A stretch of DNA of 64,000 nucleotides, taken from JACCTU01 sp963788055. GTDB taxonomy: Bacteria; Actinomycetota; Thermoleophilia; Gaiellales; Gaiellaceae. Positions 33,663 to 42,385 of this stretch are shown here, one piece after another. The notes below the pieces were generated by a model, which worked only from the letters and a program-made list of their open reading frames with translations, had not been told where the DNA came from and searched no databases. The stretch covers positions 372,001-436,000 of the forward strand of contig CAWBFA010000005.1 of the NCBI GenBank assembly GCA_963788055.1. Reading direction: 5' to 3'. Position numbers and translations under genes: made by a program. Each line of letters opens with the position of its first letter. Within the stretch, counting starts at the first letter, position 1.

Positions 33663-34487
33663 TCAGCGAGTGCGCGTCCCAGCTCGGCTCGGATCGTCGC
33701 CCGTGACGCGCTCGACCCACGAGCCGTCTTCTGCGGCCACGAGGGCCGTCAGCCTATCTCCGTCGTGGTGCGCCGCAACCGGCGCGAGGCAACCGCCGCC
33801 GACCGCGGCGACGCATGCACGCTCGGCCTCGACGCGCCGACGCGTCTCCGCGTCGTCGACTCCACCGACGAGCCCCGCCTCCCCTACGCGTACCTGGAGC
33901 GCGAGCGCGCCCTGGCCGGCCTCCGGCAGCAGCTCCTCGGGATCGAAGCGGTGAGCCGCCTCCGCCGAGAGGCCGAGTCGATCGAGACCGCAGGCGGCGA
34001 GGACGATCGCGTCGAGACCGCGCTCGCCGCGCTTGCGAAGGCGCGTGTCGATGTTGCCCCGCATCGGCTCGATCTGCAGCTCCGGCACGAGTGCGAGGAG
34101 CTGTGCGCGACGGCGCACGGATGCGGTGCCGATGCGCATCCCGGGTCGGAGCTCGCCGGTGCCGCAGAGCGCGTCGCGCGGATCCTCGCGTGGCAGGTAT
34201 GCGCCGACCGCGAGTCCGGCAGCGTCCGTCGAAGTCATGTCCTTCGCCGAGTGCACGGCGACGTCGATCCGTCCAGCGAGCAGCGCCTCCTCGAGCTCCT
34301 TGACGAAGACACCGCGGGAGCCGATCTCTCCGAACGGCTTCGTGCGGTCGCGGTCGCCGGCGGTCGTGATCGGGACGAGCGCGATTTCGACCGGAGACCC
34401 AGCGGCGGCGCGGAGCGCTTCACCCGCGAGCTCCGCCTGCGTGAGCGCGAGCCTACTTCCTCGAGACCCGACGCGGATCAGCGCCAC
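33663..34487 (-). CDS. hemC: Hydroxymethylbilane synthase (porphobilinogen deaminase)
   Basis: Haem biosynthesis enzyme of 274 residues that polymerises four porphobilinogens. The N-terminus reads IRVGSRGSRLALTQAELA, then VHSAKDMTS (substrate-binding), the IGTASVRRRAQLL motif, MRGNIDTRLRKR and the cofactor-attachment cysteine in GGGCLAPVAAH. The start is taken as the GTG at 34487, with GGAG five bases upstream; an upstream in-frame codon at 34517 adds ten residues. It follows hemA with an 87-base gap holding a GC-rich inverted repeat near the hemA stop. Confidence 0.92.
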   Translation of the reverse strand: MALIRVGSRGSRLALTQAELAGEALRAAAGSPVEIALVPITTAGDRDRTKPFGEIGSRGVFVKELEEALLAGRIDVAVHSAKDMTSTDAAGLAVGAYLPREDPRDALCGTGELRPGMRIGTASVRRRAQLLALVPELQIEPMRGNIDTRLRKRGERGLDAIVLAACGLDRLGLSAEAAHRFDPEELLPEAGQGALALQVRVGEAGLVGGVDDAETRRRVEAERACVAAVGGGCLAPVAAHHDGDRLTALVAAEDGSWVERVTGDDPSRAGTRTR

Positions 34488-34604
34488 ACCGTCTCCGACC
34501 TGCGCGCGTCTCGCCACACCCTTTGCCCCGCGGGCGGATGCGGACGAACGCCGTCGGCGCCTGGACCGGAAGCGGCCGACCTGTCAACGAACGCACGGCC
34601 GTGC

Positions 34605-35846
34605 TCACCGTTCGTCCTCCAGGCCGAAGAGGTGGCGCACAGCGTCAGCATAGACCACCCCATCGGCTGCCGCGGCCGCCTGTTTCATGCGAACCGTCGG
34701 AAGATGGAGAAGCTTGTTCACGATCTGCGCGGTCACCGACTCGACCGCCCGCCGCTCTGCGTCGGACAGCTCGCCGAGACGCGACTCCGCCTTCGCGAGC
34801 TCTGTGCGCCGGATCTCCTCCGCGCGCGCGCGCAGCGACGCGATCGCCGGCACGACCTCGAGCGACGCCTGCCACGTGCGGAACTGCTCGGCCTCCGCTG
34901 CGACGATCGCCTCGGCCGCTGTGGCCTCACGCCGGCGCGAGCCGAGCGACTCCGCAACGACCGCGTCGAGGTCGTCGATGTCGTACAGGTAGCAGCCGTC
35001 GAGCTCGTTGATCGCCGGGTCGAGGTCGCGGGGAACCGCGAGGTCGATCAGGAAGAGCGGATGGCCGCGACGCGCGCGCAACGCACGCTCGACGTGCTCG
35101 CGCCGGAGGACGGGTTCGGGCGAGCTCGTCGACGCGACCACGACGTCGGCGCGCTCGAGCTCCTCGCCGACGCGCTCCAGGGGAAGCGCCGCGCTGCCGA
35201 AACGCTCGGCGAGCTCGGACGCCCGCTCCAGCGTCCGGTTCGCGACGACCGCGATCTCGGCCCCGCGCGACACGAGATTGCGCGCAGTCTGCTCGCTGAC
35301 CCTGCCTGCGCCAACGAGCAGGATCCGCCGTCCCTTGAGGTCGCCGAAGACCTGCTGAGCGAGCGCGGCCGCGGCGGCGGGCACCGACGCAGGCGACTCG
35401 CCGATACCCGTCTGCGCGCGAGCCTTCCGGCCCGCGTACAGCGCCTGGCGGAAGAGCCGGTCGAGGACCGCGCCGGTCGCTCCCACCTCGAACGCCGCGC
35501 GCACCTGGCCCAGGATCTCGCCCTCGCCGGGGACCTGCGAATCGAGCCCGGCGGCGACGCGGAACAGGTGCAGCGCAGCGGCCTCGTCGCGAAGGCGGTA
35601 GAGCGCGTTCGCGAGCTCCGGCTCGCGCTCGAGCAGGACGCGGGTCGAGCTCGTTTGCGCGTCGACGTCCTCGTCGTGCGCAACGTAGAGCTCGGTGCGG
35701 TTGCAGGTCGAAAGGCAAACCGCCTCGCCCGCGTCCGACGCGAGTTGCTGCGCGACGGCGCGCGCGTCCTCGAGACGAAGCGCAACGCGCTCTCGGAGCT
35801 CGACACCCGCCCCGTGGTGGGAAACGCCGACGAGCGTGACCCTCAT
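34605..35846 (-). CDS. hemA: Glutamyl-tRNA reductase
   Basis: First committed enzyme of the C5 haem pathway, 413 residues, NADPH-dependent reduction of glutamyl-tRNA to glutamate-1-semialdehyde. Motifs: GVSHHGAGVELRERVAL, the nucleophilic cysteine in LSTCNRTELY, GEGEILGQVRAAFE, the NADPH site LLVGAGRVSEQTARN, and the C-terminal dimerisation helix KLLHLPTVRMKQAA. The ATG at 35846 overlaps the stop of the hemX-like gene (ATGA). Length is normal. Confidence 0.95.
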   Translation of the reverse strand: MRVTLVGVSHHGAGVELRERVALRLEDARAVAQQLASDAGEAVCLSTCNRTELYVAHDEDVDAQTSSTRVLLEREPELANALYRLRDEAAALHLFRVAAGLDSQVPGEGEILGQVRAAFEVGATGAVLDRLFRQALYAGRKARAQTGIGESPASVPAAAAALAQQVFGDLKGRRILLVGAGRVSEQTARNLVSRGAEIAVVANRTLERASELAERFGSAALPLERVGEELERADVVVASTSSPEPVLRREHVERALRARRGHPLFLIDLAVPRDLDPAINELDGCYLYDIDDLDAVVAESLGSRRREATAAEAIVAAEAEQFRTWQASLEVVPAIASLRARAEEIRRTELAKAESRLGELSDAERRAVESVTAQIVNKLLHLPTVRMKQAAAAADGVVYADAVRHLFGLEDER

Positions 35847-36601
35847 CCGAGGTGCCCCGCCGGCAGTCCGAGGAACGCGACGAGCGCGAACCCGGCGAGC
35901 GTGAGATAGGCCGCCCGCTTGCCACGCCAGCCGAGCTCGCGGCGCAGCAAAAGCGCTGTGCCGAACACGAGCCAGGCCGCAATCGCGCCCGCGACCGCGA
36001 GGTCGACATCGTGGCCGCGCACGAGCCCGAGCGCGATCCCTGCCGTGAACGCCACGAGCGAGACGGCGGAGACTCGCGCGATCAAGCCGTCGAGCGTCAG
36101 GAGCGACGGCGGTCCTAGCCTCAGCAGCCCGACAGGCCGTCTTTTCAGCCGGTGCTCCTGCCAGAGGTAGAGCCCCGCGAGTGCCCCGGCCAGCGCGAAG
36201 CCCGCGAAGCCGGCGACGACGAGCCCAACGTGAAGCGCGACGAAGAGATCGGAGCCCTTGCTCTGCGCCGAGCCGCCGACTCCCGCGAGCGCGAAGAGCA
36301 ACGCCGCGACCGGCATCACCACGAGACCGAGCAATCGGTAGCGCGGGCTGCAGCCCCAGATCAGGTACGCGCCGACCGCGAACCAGACGAAGAGGTTGAG
36401 CGCCCCGGACCAGCTCGCCCACGGGAAGCCGTCCGCCTGCCACGCCTCGACGGCGAGCAGCCCCGTCTGCGCGAGCCATCCAATCCGCACGCCCCAGATC
36501 GCCAGACGAGTCGCCAGCTCGGGTCGGCGAAGCACCCCGACGTACGCGACGGCAGCCTCTCCGTAGGCGATCAGCGCAGGCCAGAACAGCAGCTCAGCCA
36601 T
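35843..36601 (-). CDS. HemX/CcsA-like cytochrome c assembly membrane protein
   Basis: Membrane protein of 252 residues with about eight helices, in the PF01578 cytochrome c assembly family (HemX/CcsA type). Seen are RIGWLAQTGLL, SWSGALNLFVWFAVGAYLI, HVGLVVAGFAGFALAGALAGLYLWQEHRL. Members handle haem at the membrane; HemX is reported in other bacteria to affect HemA levels, which fits the coupling with hemA. The ATG at 36601 is preferred over an upstream codon at 36616. The 5' end overlaps the ccmD-like gene by 8 bases. Confidence 0.82.
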   Translation of the reverse strand: MAELLFWPALIAYGEAAVAYVGVLRRPELATRLAIWGVRIGWLAQTGLLAVEAWQADGFPWASWSGALNLFVWFAVGAYLIWGCSPRYRLLGLVVMPVAALLFALAGVGGSAQSKGSDLFVALHVGLVVAGFAGFALAGALAGLYLWQEHRLKRRPVGLLRLGPPSLLTLDGLIARVSAVSLVAFTAGIALGLVRGHDVDLAVAGAIAAWLVFGTALLLRRELGWRGKRAAYLTLAGFALVAFLGLPAGHLG

Positions 36602-36743
36602 TGCGCTCTCGTGCACGCTCGGCCAATGCCGTCACGTCTCGCTCCAATCGCGCGAGCTTCGCCGAGATGATCGCGACGTAGACGAGAACGGTCGCGAGCA
36701 CGACGAGGTAGACCGCCGCGAGGTACTTCTCACCCGAGCTCAA
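36594..36743 (-). CDS. ccmD: Small CcmD-like haem exporter protein
   Basis: A short gene of 49 codons from a TTG at 36743 to a TGA at 36594-36596. The product has one transmembrane helix (YLAAVYLVVLATVLVYVAII) followed by a basic/acidic tail beginning with KLARLERDV, exactly the shape of CcmD. It overlaps the end of ccmC by 14 bases and the hemX-like start by 8. CcmD helps CcmC and CcmE haem handling in System I maturation. No ccmE is present in the window. Confidence 0.7.
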   Translation of the reverse strand: MSSGEKYLAAVYLVVLATVLVYVAIISAKLARLERDVTALAERARERNG

Positions 36744-37422
36744 GCGCCTCCCTCAACTCACGCAGCCGTAGGTCGAGGCGCTTGCCCGCGAGCTCGTTCA
36801 TGTACAGCGTCGCAGCGAGGAGCAGTGTGCCGGCGAGGCAGACGCAGAACGTGAAGAACATGTCGCCGGACATCTGCGGACCGTCGCGTGTGAACACGAC
36901 CGGATGGATGAAGTTCTCCGCAAGCCGGATCGCGAGGAAGCTGATCGGGATCAGCACGACGCCGAAGAGCGCGTACACCGCGGAGATGCGCGCGCGACCA
37001 GGCCCGTCCGGCAGCGAAAAGCGCAGCATGAAGTAGGCGGCGTAGAACAGGAAGAGGATGAGGAAGAGGACGAGCTGACGCTCGCCCCAGCTCCACCAGA
37101 CGCCCCACGAGGTCCGCGCCCAGATCGAGCCGGTCACGAGCGTGAGCGTCCCGAAGATCGTCCCCATGTGCACCGCCGTGTAGCTCTCGAGGTCGTATCG
37201 CTGGTCACCGGTCCAGAGCAGCCGCAACGCCTTCCACGCGGCCCAGCCGAAGCCGGCGTACGCAGTGAGGGCGATCGGCACGTGGAGGTAGAAGATCCGC
37301 TGGCTCGGACCCTGGTCGGCGTCCTCGGGGACCCAGAGGAGGGCAAGCGCAACGCCAGAGACGAACACGACCGCAGCCGCGACCGCAACGTAGACGCCTC
37401 TATTCCGTGACCACGTACTCAA
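36730..37422 (-). CDS. ccmC: Cytochrome c biogenesis / haem export protein CcmC
   Basis: Integral membrane protein of 230 residues with six helices. The tryptophan-rich motif is SIWARTSWGVWWSWGERQ, and the two flanking histidines are IFYLHVPIA and FIHPVVFTRDGP; together these are the haem-presenting WWD domain of System I. The start is a TTG at 37422 just inside the end of ccmB (STWSRNRGVYVAV); no ATG fits. It is followed by ccmD. Confidence 0.88.
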   Translation of the reverse strand: MSTWSRNRGVYVAVAAAVVFVSGVALALLWVPEDADQGPSQRIFYLHVPIALTAYAGFGWAAWKALRLLWTGDQRYDLESYTAVHMGTIFGTLTLVTGSIWARTSWGVWWSWGERQLVLFLILFLFYAAYFMLRFSLPDGPGRARISAVYALFGVVLIPISFLAIRLAENFIHPVVFTRDGPQMSGDMFFTFCVCLAGTLLLAATLYMNELAGKRLDLRLRELREALELG

Positions 37423-38040
37423 AGCTCGCCCACGCAAGTATCGCGAATACGCCGTCGTACAAGGCCAAGAACGCCAGATAGCGAGCCGGGTCGTCGCCCA
37501 CGGCGGCACCGACCCCGCCGACGAGGATCGGGAGCGACAAGGGAAGGAAGAGGATCGGGAAAAGCAGCTCCCGCGCCCGGCCCGCGGCTGCCATCGCGGC
37601 GAGGATCGCTCCGACCGCGCAGATCCCGACGTCCGCGAGCCCGACGGCCGCGACGGTGGTCCACGTCACCGGCTCGAAGAAGAGGCCGAAGGCCGGGAGC
37701 GCGACGACCTCCGCCGCAGCGAGGAACGCGAGCGTCGCGACGACCTTCCCGAGCCAGATCGCACTGCGGTCGACAGGCGCGAGGACGAGCCCGTCGAGCA
37801 TGCGCTGCTCGCGTTCGGGGATGAACGCGCGCGTGATCCCTAGTAGGGCGGTGAAGAGGATCGCAACCCAGAGCAAGCCGAGCCGATGCGCGCTCGGACG
37901 CGTCGGCGGGCAGTGCGAACCGGAACGCGACAAGCGTCGCGAGGACGAACAGCAGCATCGCCGGCAACGTCTCCCGCGCGCGCAGCTCGAGCAACAGATC
38001 CTTCCGGGCGAGCGCGCGCGACGTCGCGTGCGTAGCTCAC
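37400..38040 (-). CDS. ccmB: Haem exporter permease CcmB (two frameshifts)
   Basis: Permease subunit of the CcmAB ABC transporter required for release of holo-CcmE in System I. Reconstructed product of about 212 residues, six helices: LLFVLATLVAFRFALPA, LGLLWVAILFTALLGITRAFIPERE, LDGLVLAPVDRSAIWLGK and FGLFFEPVTWTTVAAVG. The GTG at 38040 overlaps the ccmA stop. Frame changes of +1 are required near 38011-38020 and near 37887-37894. The fully conserved helices before and after show a functional gene; the shifts are probably sequence errors. Confidence 0.85.
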
Positions 38041-38619
38041 AGCGCAACCGCTCCCGAGGCGAGCGGCGCGAGGCGCTGCGGATCGTGCGTCGCGACGAGG
38101 AACGTTGCGCTTCCGCTGCGCTCGGCGAGCTCACGGTCGAGCAGCTCGGCGCCCTCGGTGTCGAGCCCCGAGTACGGCTCGTCGAGCAGCAGGAGCTCCG
38201 GCTCGTGCAGGAGTGCTCGGCAGAGAGCCAGCCGCTGGAGCATCCCCCGCGAATACGAGCCTGCACGCTCGTTCCGTGCGGGCCAGAGCGCGAAGCGCTC
38301 GAGCAGCATCCCGATTCGCTCCCGAGGCTCGGGCACGCGGTAGAGCCGGGCGTAGAGCCGCAGGTTCTCGATCGCCGTGAGCTCCGCGATACACGAGCGG
38401 CTCGTGGCCGAGGAACCCGAGCTGCCCGCGCGTCACGTCGACCTCGAGCTCGCCCGCGGTAGGCGCCGCGAGCCCGGCCACGAGACGCAGGAGCGTCGTC
38501 TTGCCCGACCCGTTCCGCCCGGTGACGAGCGTGAACCCTCCTCGCGCGACGTCGAGGTCCACGCCGCGCAGCACCCGTTTCGCGCCGTAGCGACGCTCGA
38601 GCCCGCGTGCGCGGATCAC
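38037..38619 (-). CDS. ccmA: Haem exporter ATP-binding protein CcmA (frameshifted)
   Basis: ABC ATPase of about 193 residues. Walker A is TGRNGSGKTTLLRL, the Q-loop region LGFLGHEPLVY, the signature SYSRGMLQRLALCRAL, Walker B LLLLDEPYSGLD and switch VATHD. A +1 shift occurs near 38388-38391 (TAT CGC where TAC GCG would restore YAELTAIENL). GTG start at 38619. The stop overlaps ccmB in GTGA. Energises CcmB in haem handling. Confidence 0.87.
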
Positions 38620-38672
38620 GGCGCGACCAGCTCGTCCCACATCAACCCGCCGCCGCGTTCGAGCCGAGTCAC
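38616..38672 (-). CDS. Candidate 18-codon upstream ORF of ccmA
   Basis: A GTG at 38672 opens a short frame (MTRLERGGGLMWDELVAP) that closes with a TGA overlapping the ccmA GTG, as in the other coupled genes of this region. It begins 5 bases after the moaB stop. It may be a leader peptide that brings ribosomes to ccmA, or simply chance. No Shine-Dalgarno is clear. Confidence 0.35.
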   Translation of the reverse strand: MTRLERGGGLMWDELVAP

Positions 38673-38676
38673 GGCG

Positions 38677-39156
38677 TCACGTTTGAACGTGCTCTGTCGC
38701 CTCTTCGGCCAACAGCCGCAAAGCGTGCTCGAGCGCGGGGCGGAGCACCGCGTACCCGTCTCGGCAGCCACCGATCGAGCCCGGAAGGTTCACGACGAGC
38801 GTGGTCCCGTGCACACCCGAGGTCCCGCGCGAGAGCAGCCCGTGCGGCGTCTTCGCGATCGCGTCCGCCCGGATCGCCTCCGAGATCCCCGGCGCGACGC
38901 GGTCGAGGACCGACGCGGTCGCCTCCGGGGTCACGTCGCGCGGCGCAAAGCCCGTGCCGCCTGTCGTCAGCACGAGCGACACGCCGACGGAAAGCGCGGT
39001 GACGGCGCGGGCGATCTCGTCGACGTCGTCGGCGACGACGCGGCGCTCAACGTCGTACCCGTCCGCCTCGAGGAGCGTCGCGAGCAGCTCGCCGCTCTCG
39101 TCCCGGCGCGTCCCGGCAGCGACGCCGTCGGAGACCGTCAGGACCGCGGCCTTCAT
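38677..39156 (-). CDS. moaB: Molybdopterin adenylyltransferase/MoaB-type protein
   Basis: MogA/MoaB-like enzyme of 159 residues that adenylylates molybdopterin before metal insertion. Signatures: AVLTVSDGVAAGTR, LVLTTGGTGFAPRDVTPEA and LPGSIGGCRDGYAVL. Family members of this size in actinobacteria are annotated MogA or MoaB; the exact name is a convention. It overlaps moaC by 4 bases (ATGA). Confidence 0.88.
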   Translation of the reverse strand: MKAAVLTVSDGVAAGTRRDESGELLATLLEADGYDVERRVVADDVDEIARAVTALSVGVSLVLTTGGTGFAPRDVTPEATASVLDRVAPGISEAIRADAIAKTPHGLLSRGTSGVHGTTLVVNLPGSIGGCRDGYAVLRPALEHALRLLAEEATEHVQT

Positions 39157-39593
39157 TGTTTCGTCTTCTCCACGAGCCGGACGTCGCCGATCACCATCGA
39201 CGTGTCGATCGCTTTCGCCATGTCGTAGACCGTCAGCGCCGCGATCGTGGCGGCCGTGAGGGCTTCCATCTCGACCCCCGTCTGCGCCGTCGTCTCCGCG
39301 ACGGCGGTGATCCGGACGGCGGCGTCACCGACGTCGAGCGAGACCTCGATGTTCGTCAGCGGGAGTGGATGGCAGAGCGGGATCAACTCCGCCGTCCGCT
39401 TCGCAGCCATGATCCCGGCGACCTGCGCCGTTGCCAGCGCATCGCCTTTCGGAAGCTCGCGAAGCCGCCGAGCCGTCTCCGGCGCCATGCGCACGTCGGC
39501 CGCCGCGACGGCCCTTCGGCGCGAGGCCGGCTTGCCGCCGACGTCCACCATGCGGACCGCGCCCGAAGGATCGACGTGCGAGAGACCGCTCAC
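39153..39593 (-). CDS. moaC: Cyclic pyranopterin monophosphate synthase MoaC
   Basis: Enzyme of 146 residues for the second step of molybdenum cofactor synthesis. Motifs: MVDVGGKPASRRRAVA, LPKGDALATAQVAGIMAAK, LIPLCHPLPL, AQTGVEMEALTA and the catalytic YDMAKAID. Length is standard. moaA is not in the window; moeA is at 48884-50062. GTG or ATG start at 39593; 10 bases separate it from otsA. Confidence 0.92.
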   Translation of the reverse strand: MSGLSHVDPSGAVRMVDVGGKPASRRRAVAAADVRMAPETARRLRELPKGDALATAQVAGIMAAKRTAELIPLCHPLPLTNIEVSLDVGDAAVRITAVAETTAQTGVEMEALTAATIAALTVYDMAKAIDTSMVIGDVRLVEKTKQ

Positions 39594-39603
39594 GCTGCAG
39601 ACC

Positions 39604-41077
39604 CTAGCTTCGAAACGAGGCCGCGCCCTCGAGCGCGCGAAGCTCCTGCTCGAGCCACGCCGAGATGTCGTGCTCGCGAACGCGGGCGCGGATGGCTTCG
39701 ATCCGGCGATGCCGCTCCTCCGCGCCCATCTCGAGCGCCAGGTGGATCGCGCGCGCCTGTCCTGCGACGTCGAACGGGTTGACGCTGAGCGAGAAGTCGC
39801 CGAGCTCGTCGTGCGCGCCGGTGTTCTCGGACAGCACGAGCACCCCGTCGCGCGTGTTCACGAGCGGCGCCTCCTTTGCAACGAGGTTCAACCCGTCGAA
39901 GACCGCGTTGACGAGCAGCACGTCGTATTGCTTGTACGCGGCCACGGAGCTTGCGAAGTCGTCCTCGATGCGCAGGTCGATCGGAATCCAGCCCGCCCGC
40001 ACGTAACGGTCGTTCACCCGGCGCGCCTCACGCTGGATCGCGCCGAGGTACTCGGCGTACTCCGGAATGTCCTGGCGCGAGGGGTCGAGCAACGCGAGCA
40101 TCCCGACGCGCCGATGCATCTCCGGGTGCTCGTCGAGGTAGAGCTCGAACGCGCGAAACCCGCGCACCACGTTCTTCGAAGGATCCGTGCGATCGACGCG
40201 AACGATCAGCTTCTCGGGCCGGCCTGCCTCGAGCGCACGCTCCGCGGCGAGCACCGCCTCGCTCTCGGCGAGCGCGTCGAACTCGCGCGCGTCGACGGAG
40301 ATCGGGTTTGCGGTGACCCTGATCTCGCGGGCGCCGATGGTCAAGGGTCCCTCTGGCGTCGTCGCACTGTGCGCCGACGAAGTCCTCGCAGCAGCGCAGG
40401 AAGCTGCGGCTCCAGCGCAGCGTGTGGAATCCGACGACGTCGTTCGCGAGGATCCCCTCGTGGATCTGCTGGCGGATCCCGAGCGGCAACACGTGCCAGT
40501 AGTCCGCCTGCGCCCACGGGATGTGCACGAAGTGCTGCAGCGTCGCGTCGGGCCGGGCCTCCCGCACGAGCCGCGGCGCGAGGTACAGGTGATAGTCGTG
40601 GAAGAACACCGATGCGCGTGGCTCGCGCTCGAGCTCGTCCAGCACCGCCGCGGCGAAGTTCCGGTTCACGACCTCGTAGCCCTCCGTCCAGGCGCGGTGC
40701 AGGCCGTCGTCGAGGCTCGGCTCGTCCTTGAGGTCCCAGAGGTAGTGCTGGATGAACCAGAGCATGGGGTTCGCAACGACGTTGTAGAACCAGTCGTACG
40801 CCTGTGGGTCGTGCGCGACGAGCCGAAGCCGAAAGGTGGAGCCCTCGCGGGACGTCTCTTCGAAGGCGGCTCCATCGTTGTCCAAGGAGACAACGAGATC
40901 CTCTGCGGTCATCGCACTCGCGATCCAGGTCACGTCGTGGCGGTCGAGCAACCCGCGGAGTGCCGTAACGAGGCCGCCGCCACCGCGGCGTGCGGCGCGC
41001 GTCCCGTCCGCTGCTCGCTCGTAGGACGCGGGGCCCCGGTTCGAGACGACGATCAGCTTGCGGCGCTCGGCCGCCAT
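39604..41077 (-). CDS. otsA: Alpha,alpha-trehalose-phosphate synthase, GT20 (frameshifted)
   Basis: Makes trehalose-6-phosphate from a nucleotide-glucose donor and glucose-6-phosphate; cytoplasmic. Corrected length about 490. N-terminal half: LIVVSNRGPASYER, YNVVANPMLWFIQHYLWD, FFHDYHLYLAPRLV, HFVHIPWAQADYW; C-terminal half: VTANPISVDAREF, IVRVDRTDPSKNVVRGF, VLVLSENTGAHDEL. The halves are in different frames, with a +1 shift near 40345-40352. ATG at 41077. No trehalose-6-phosphatase domain is fused. It follows TreT, also a trehalose synthase, by 5 bases. Confidence 0.88.
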
Positions 41078-41082
41078 CGGGC

Positions 41083-42357
41083 CTATCCCGCCGCGGCGGT
41101 CGCGAGGTCGACGCCCTCGGTCTCCAGACCGAGCAAGACATTGAAGAGCGCCAGCCAGTCGCGAAGGAGCCGCGGCGTGAGGAAGTGCCTGCGAACGTGC
41201 TCCTTGCCGGCGAGGGCCAGGCGGCGCGCATGCTCCGGGTCGGCGAGCGCGACCATGCAGGCCTCGGCGCACTCGCTCGAAGACGAGACGAGCCAGCCCG
41301 TCTCTCCGTGGATGATCTGATCGACGATCCCGCCCGCCTTGCCGCCGACGGTGGGTCGTCCCTTCCAGAGCGCCTCGCTCACCGTGAGCCCGAAGCCTTC
41401 CCGGATCGACTTCTGGATCACCGCGGCGGAGTGCACCTGGAACGCGTTCACCTCGACCGAGCCGACGTTGTTCAGGTTCGAAAGGATGTAGATGTCCGGG
41501 TCGCCCGCGGCGTAGGCGACGGTCTGGTTGTAGAACTCCCAGCCCTCCGGGTCGTCGTGGGCCATCGAGCCGACGAGCGCTAGCTGGACGTCGGGGTGCT
41601 CCTCCTTCACGAGCCGGTACGCGTCGATCACGCCGAGCGGGTCCTTCCACGGGTCGAACCGCGAGACCTGGGTGAGCAGCGGCCGCGAGACGTCGATCCC
41701 GAACTGGTCGACGATGTACGCCGCGTCCTCGGGTGAGAGTGCCATGTTCTTTGGCGCAAGCGGATCGATCGCGGGCGGCCAGATGAAGGCGCGCTCGTTC
41801 AGCTCGGGCGGAACGTAGTCGCGGCGGTGGAAGATCGTCGCCGCGTAGCGCCTGATCGAGGGGAGCAGGAAGTCGAGCACCTGCCGGTTCGGCGTCGAGA
41901 GGTCGATGTGACAGCGCCAGATCCAACGCGCGCGGGACGACGGGAACCAGTCGATCATCGCCCCCGGCTGCGCGTCGTGGACGATCACGAAGTCGTAGTC
42001 GTCGACGAACTCCTTCGCGTTCAACTCGTTGTAGCGCCGGTAGATCGCCTGCTGCTCCTCGTCCAGCCCCTGCGGGTTCCCCTGGAGCGCGTTGTGGATG
42101 GTCTTCGTGACGTTGAAGAACTCGTCGGCCCCACGGATGATCAGCCAGTCCGTCTCGAGGCCCGCGCTCTGCATCAGCGGCACGAGGGTGTAGTTGATCT
42201 CCGCCACACCGCCGCCGAACGCGGTCGCGGAGACATGCGCGACGCGTTTGCCTGCCAGCGGCTCGGCCAGCCGCCGGATCTCGTCCATCAGCCCGCGCGT
42301 GGCGATAGTCGCGTAGTCCGCGAGTGACTTGTGTCCGACGTTGACCGCTTGGAGCAC
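41083..42357 (-). CDS. treT: Trehalose synthase TreT-like glycosyltransferase (GT4)
   Basis: Glycosyltransferase of 424 residues, similar to TreT, which joins NDP-glucose and glucose directly to trehalose. Motifs: HVSATAFGGGVAEINY, WLIIRGADEFFNVTK, IWRCHIDLSTPN, TQVSRFDPWKDPLGVI and the donor-site GFGLTVSEALWKGRP with TVGGKAGGI. GTG start at 42357. It lies immediately before otsA, giving two trehalose routes in one operon. Reversibility and donor preference cannot be read from sequence. Confidence 0.82.
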   Translation of the reverse strand: MLQAVNVGHKSLADYATIATRGLMDEIRRLAEPLAGKRVAHVSATAFGGGVAEINYTLVPLMQSAGLETDWLIIRGADEFFNVTKTIHNALQGNPQGLDEEQQAIYRRYNELNAKEFVDDYDFVIVHDAQPGAMIDWFPSSRARWIWRCHIDLSTPNRQVLDFLLPSIRRYAATIFHRRDYVPPELNERAFIWPPAIDPLAPKNMALSPEDAAYIVDQFGIDVSRPLLTQVSRFDPWKDPLGVIDAYRLVKEEHPDVQLALVGSMAHDDPEGWEFYNQTVAYAAGDPDIYILSNLNNVGSVEVNAFQVHSAAVIQKSIREGFGLTVSEALWKGRPTVGGKAGGIVDQIIHGETGWLVSSSSECAEACMVALADPEHARRLALAGKEHVRRHFLTPRLLRDWLALFNVLLGLETEGVDLATAAAG

Positions 42358-42385
42358 GGCGTTGGAGACTAGTCGCGCGGCCGGA

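Noticed and set aside
34588..34614. Terminator at the hemA stop (CGAACG ... CGTTCG with CACGGCCGTG)
   Set aside because: Asymmetric arms and no T-tract; hemC follows on the same strand, so termination is doubtful.
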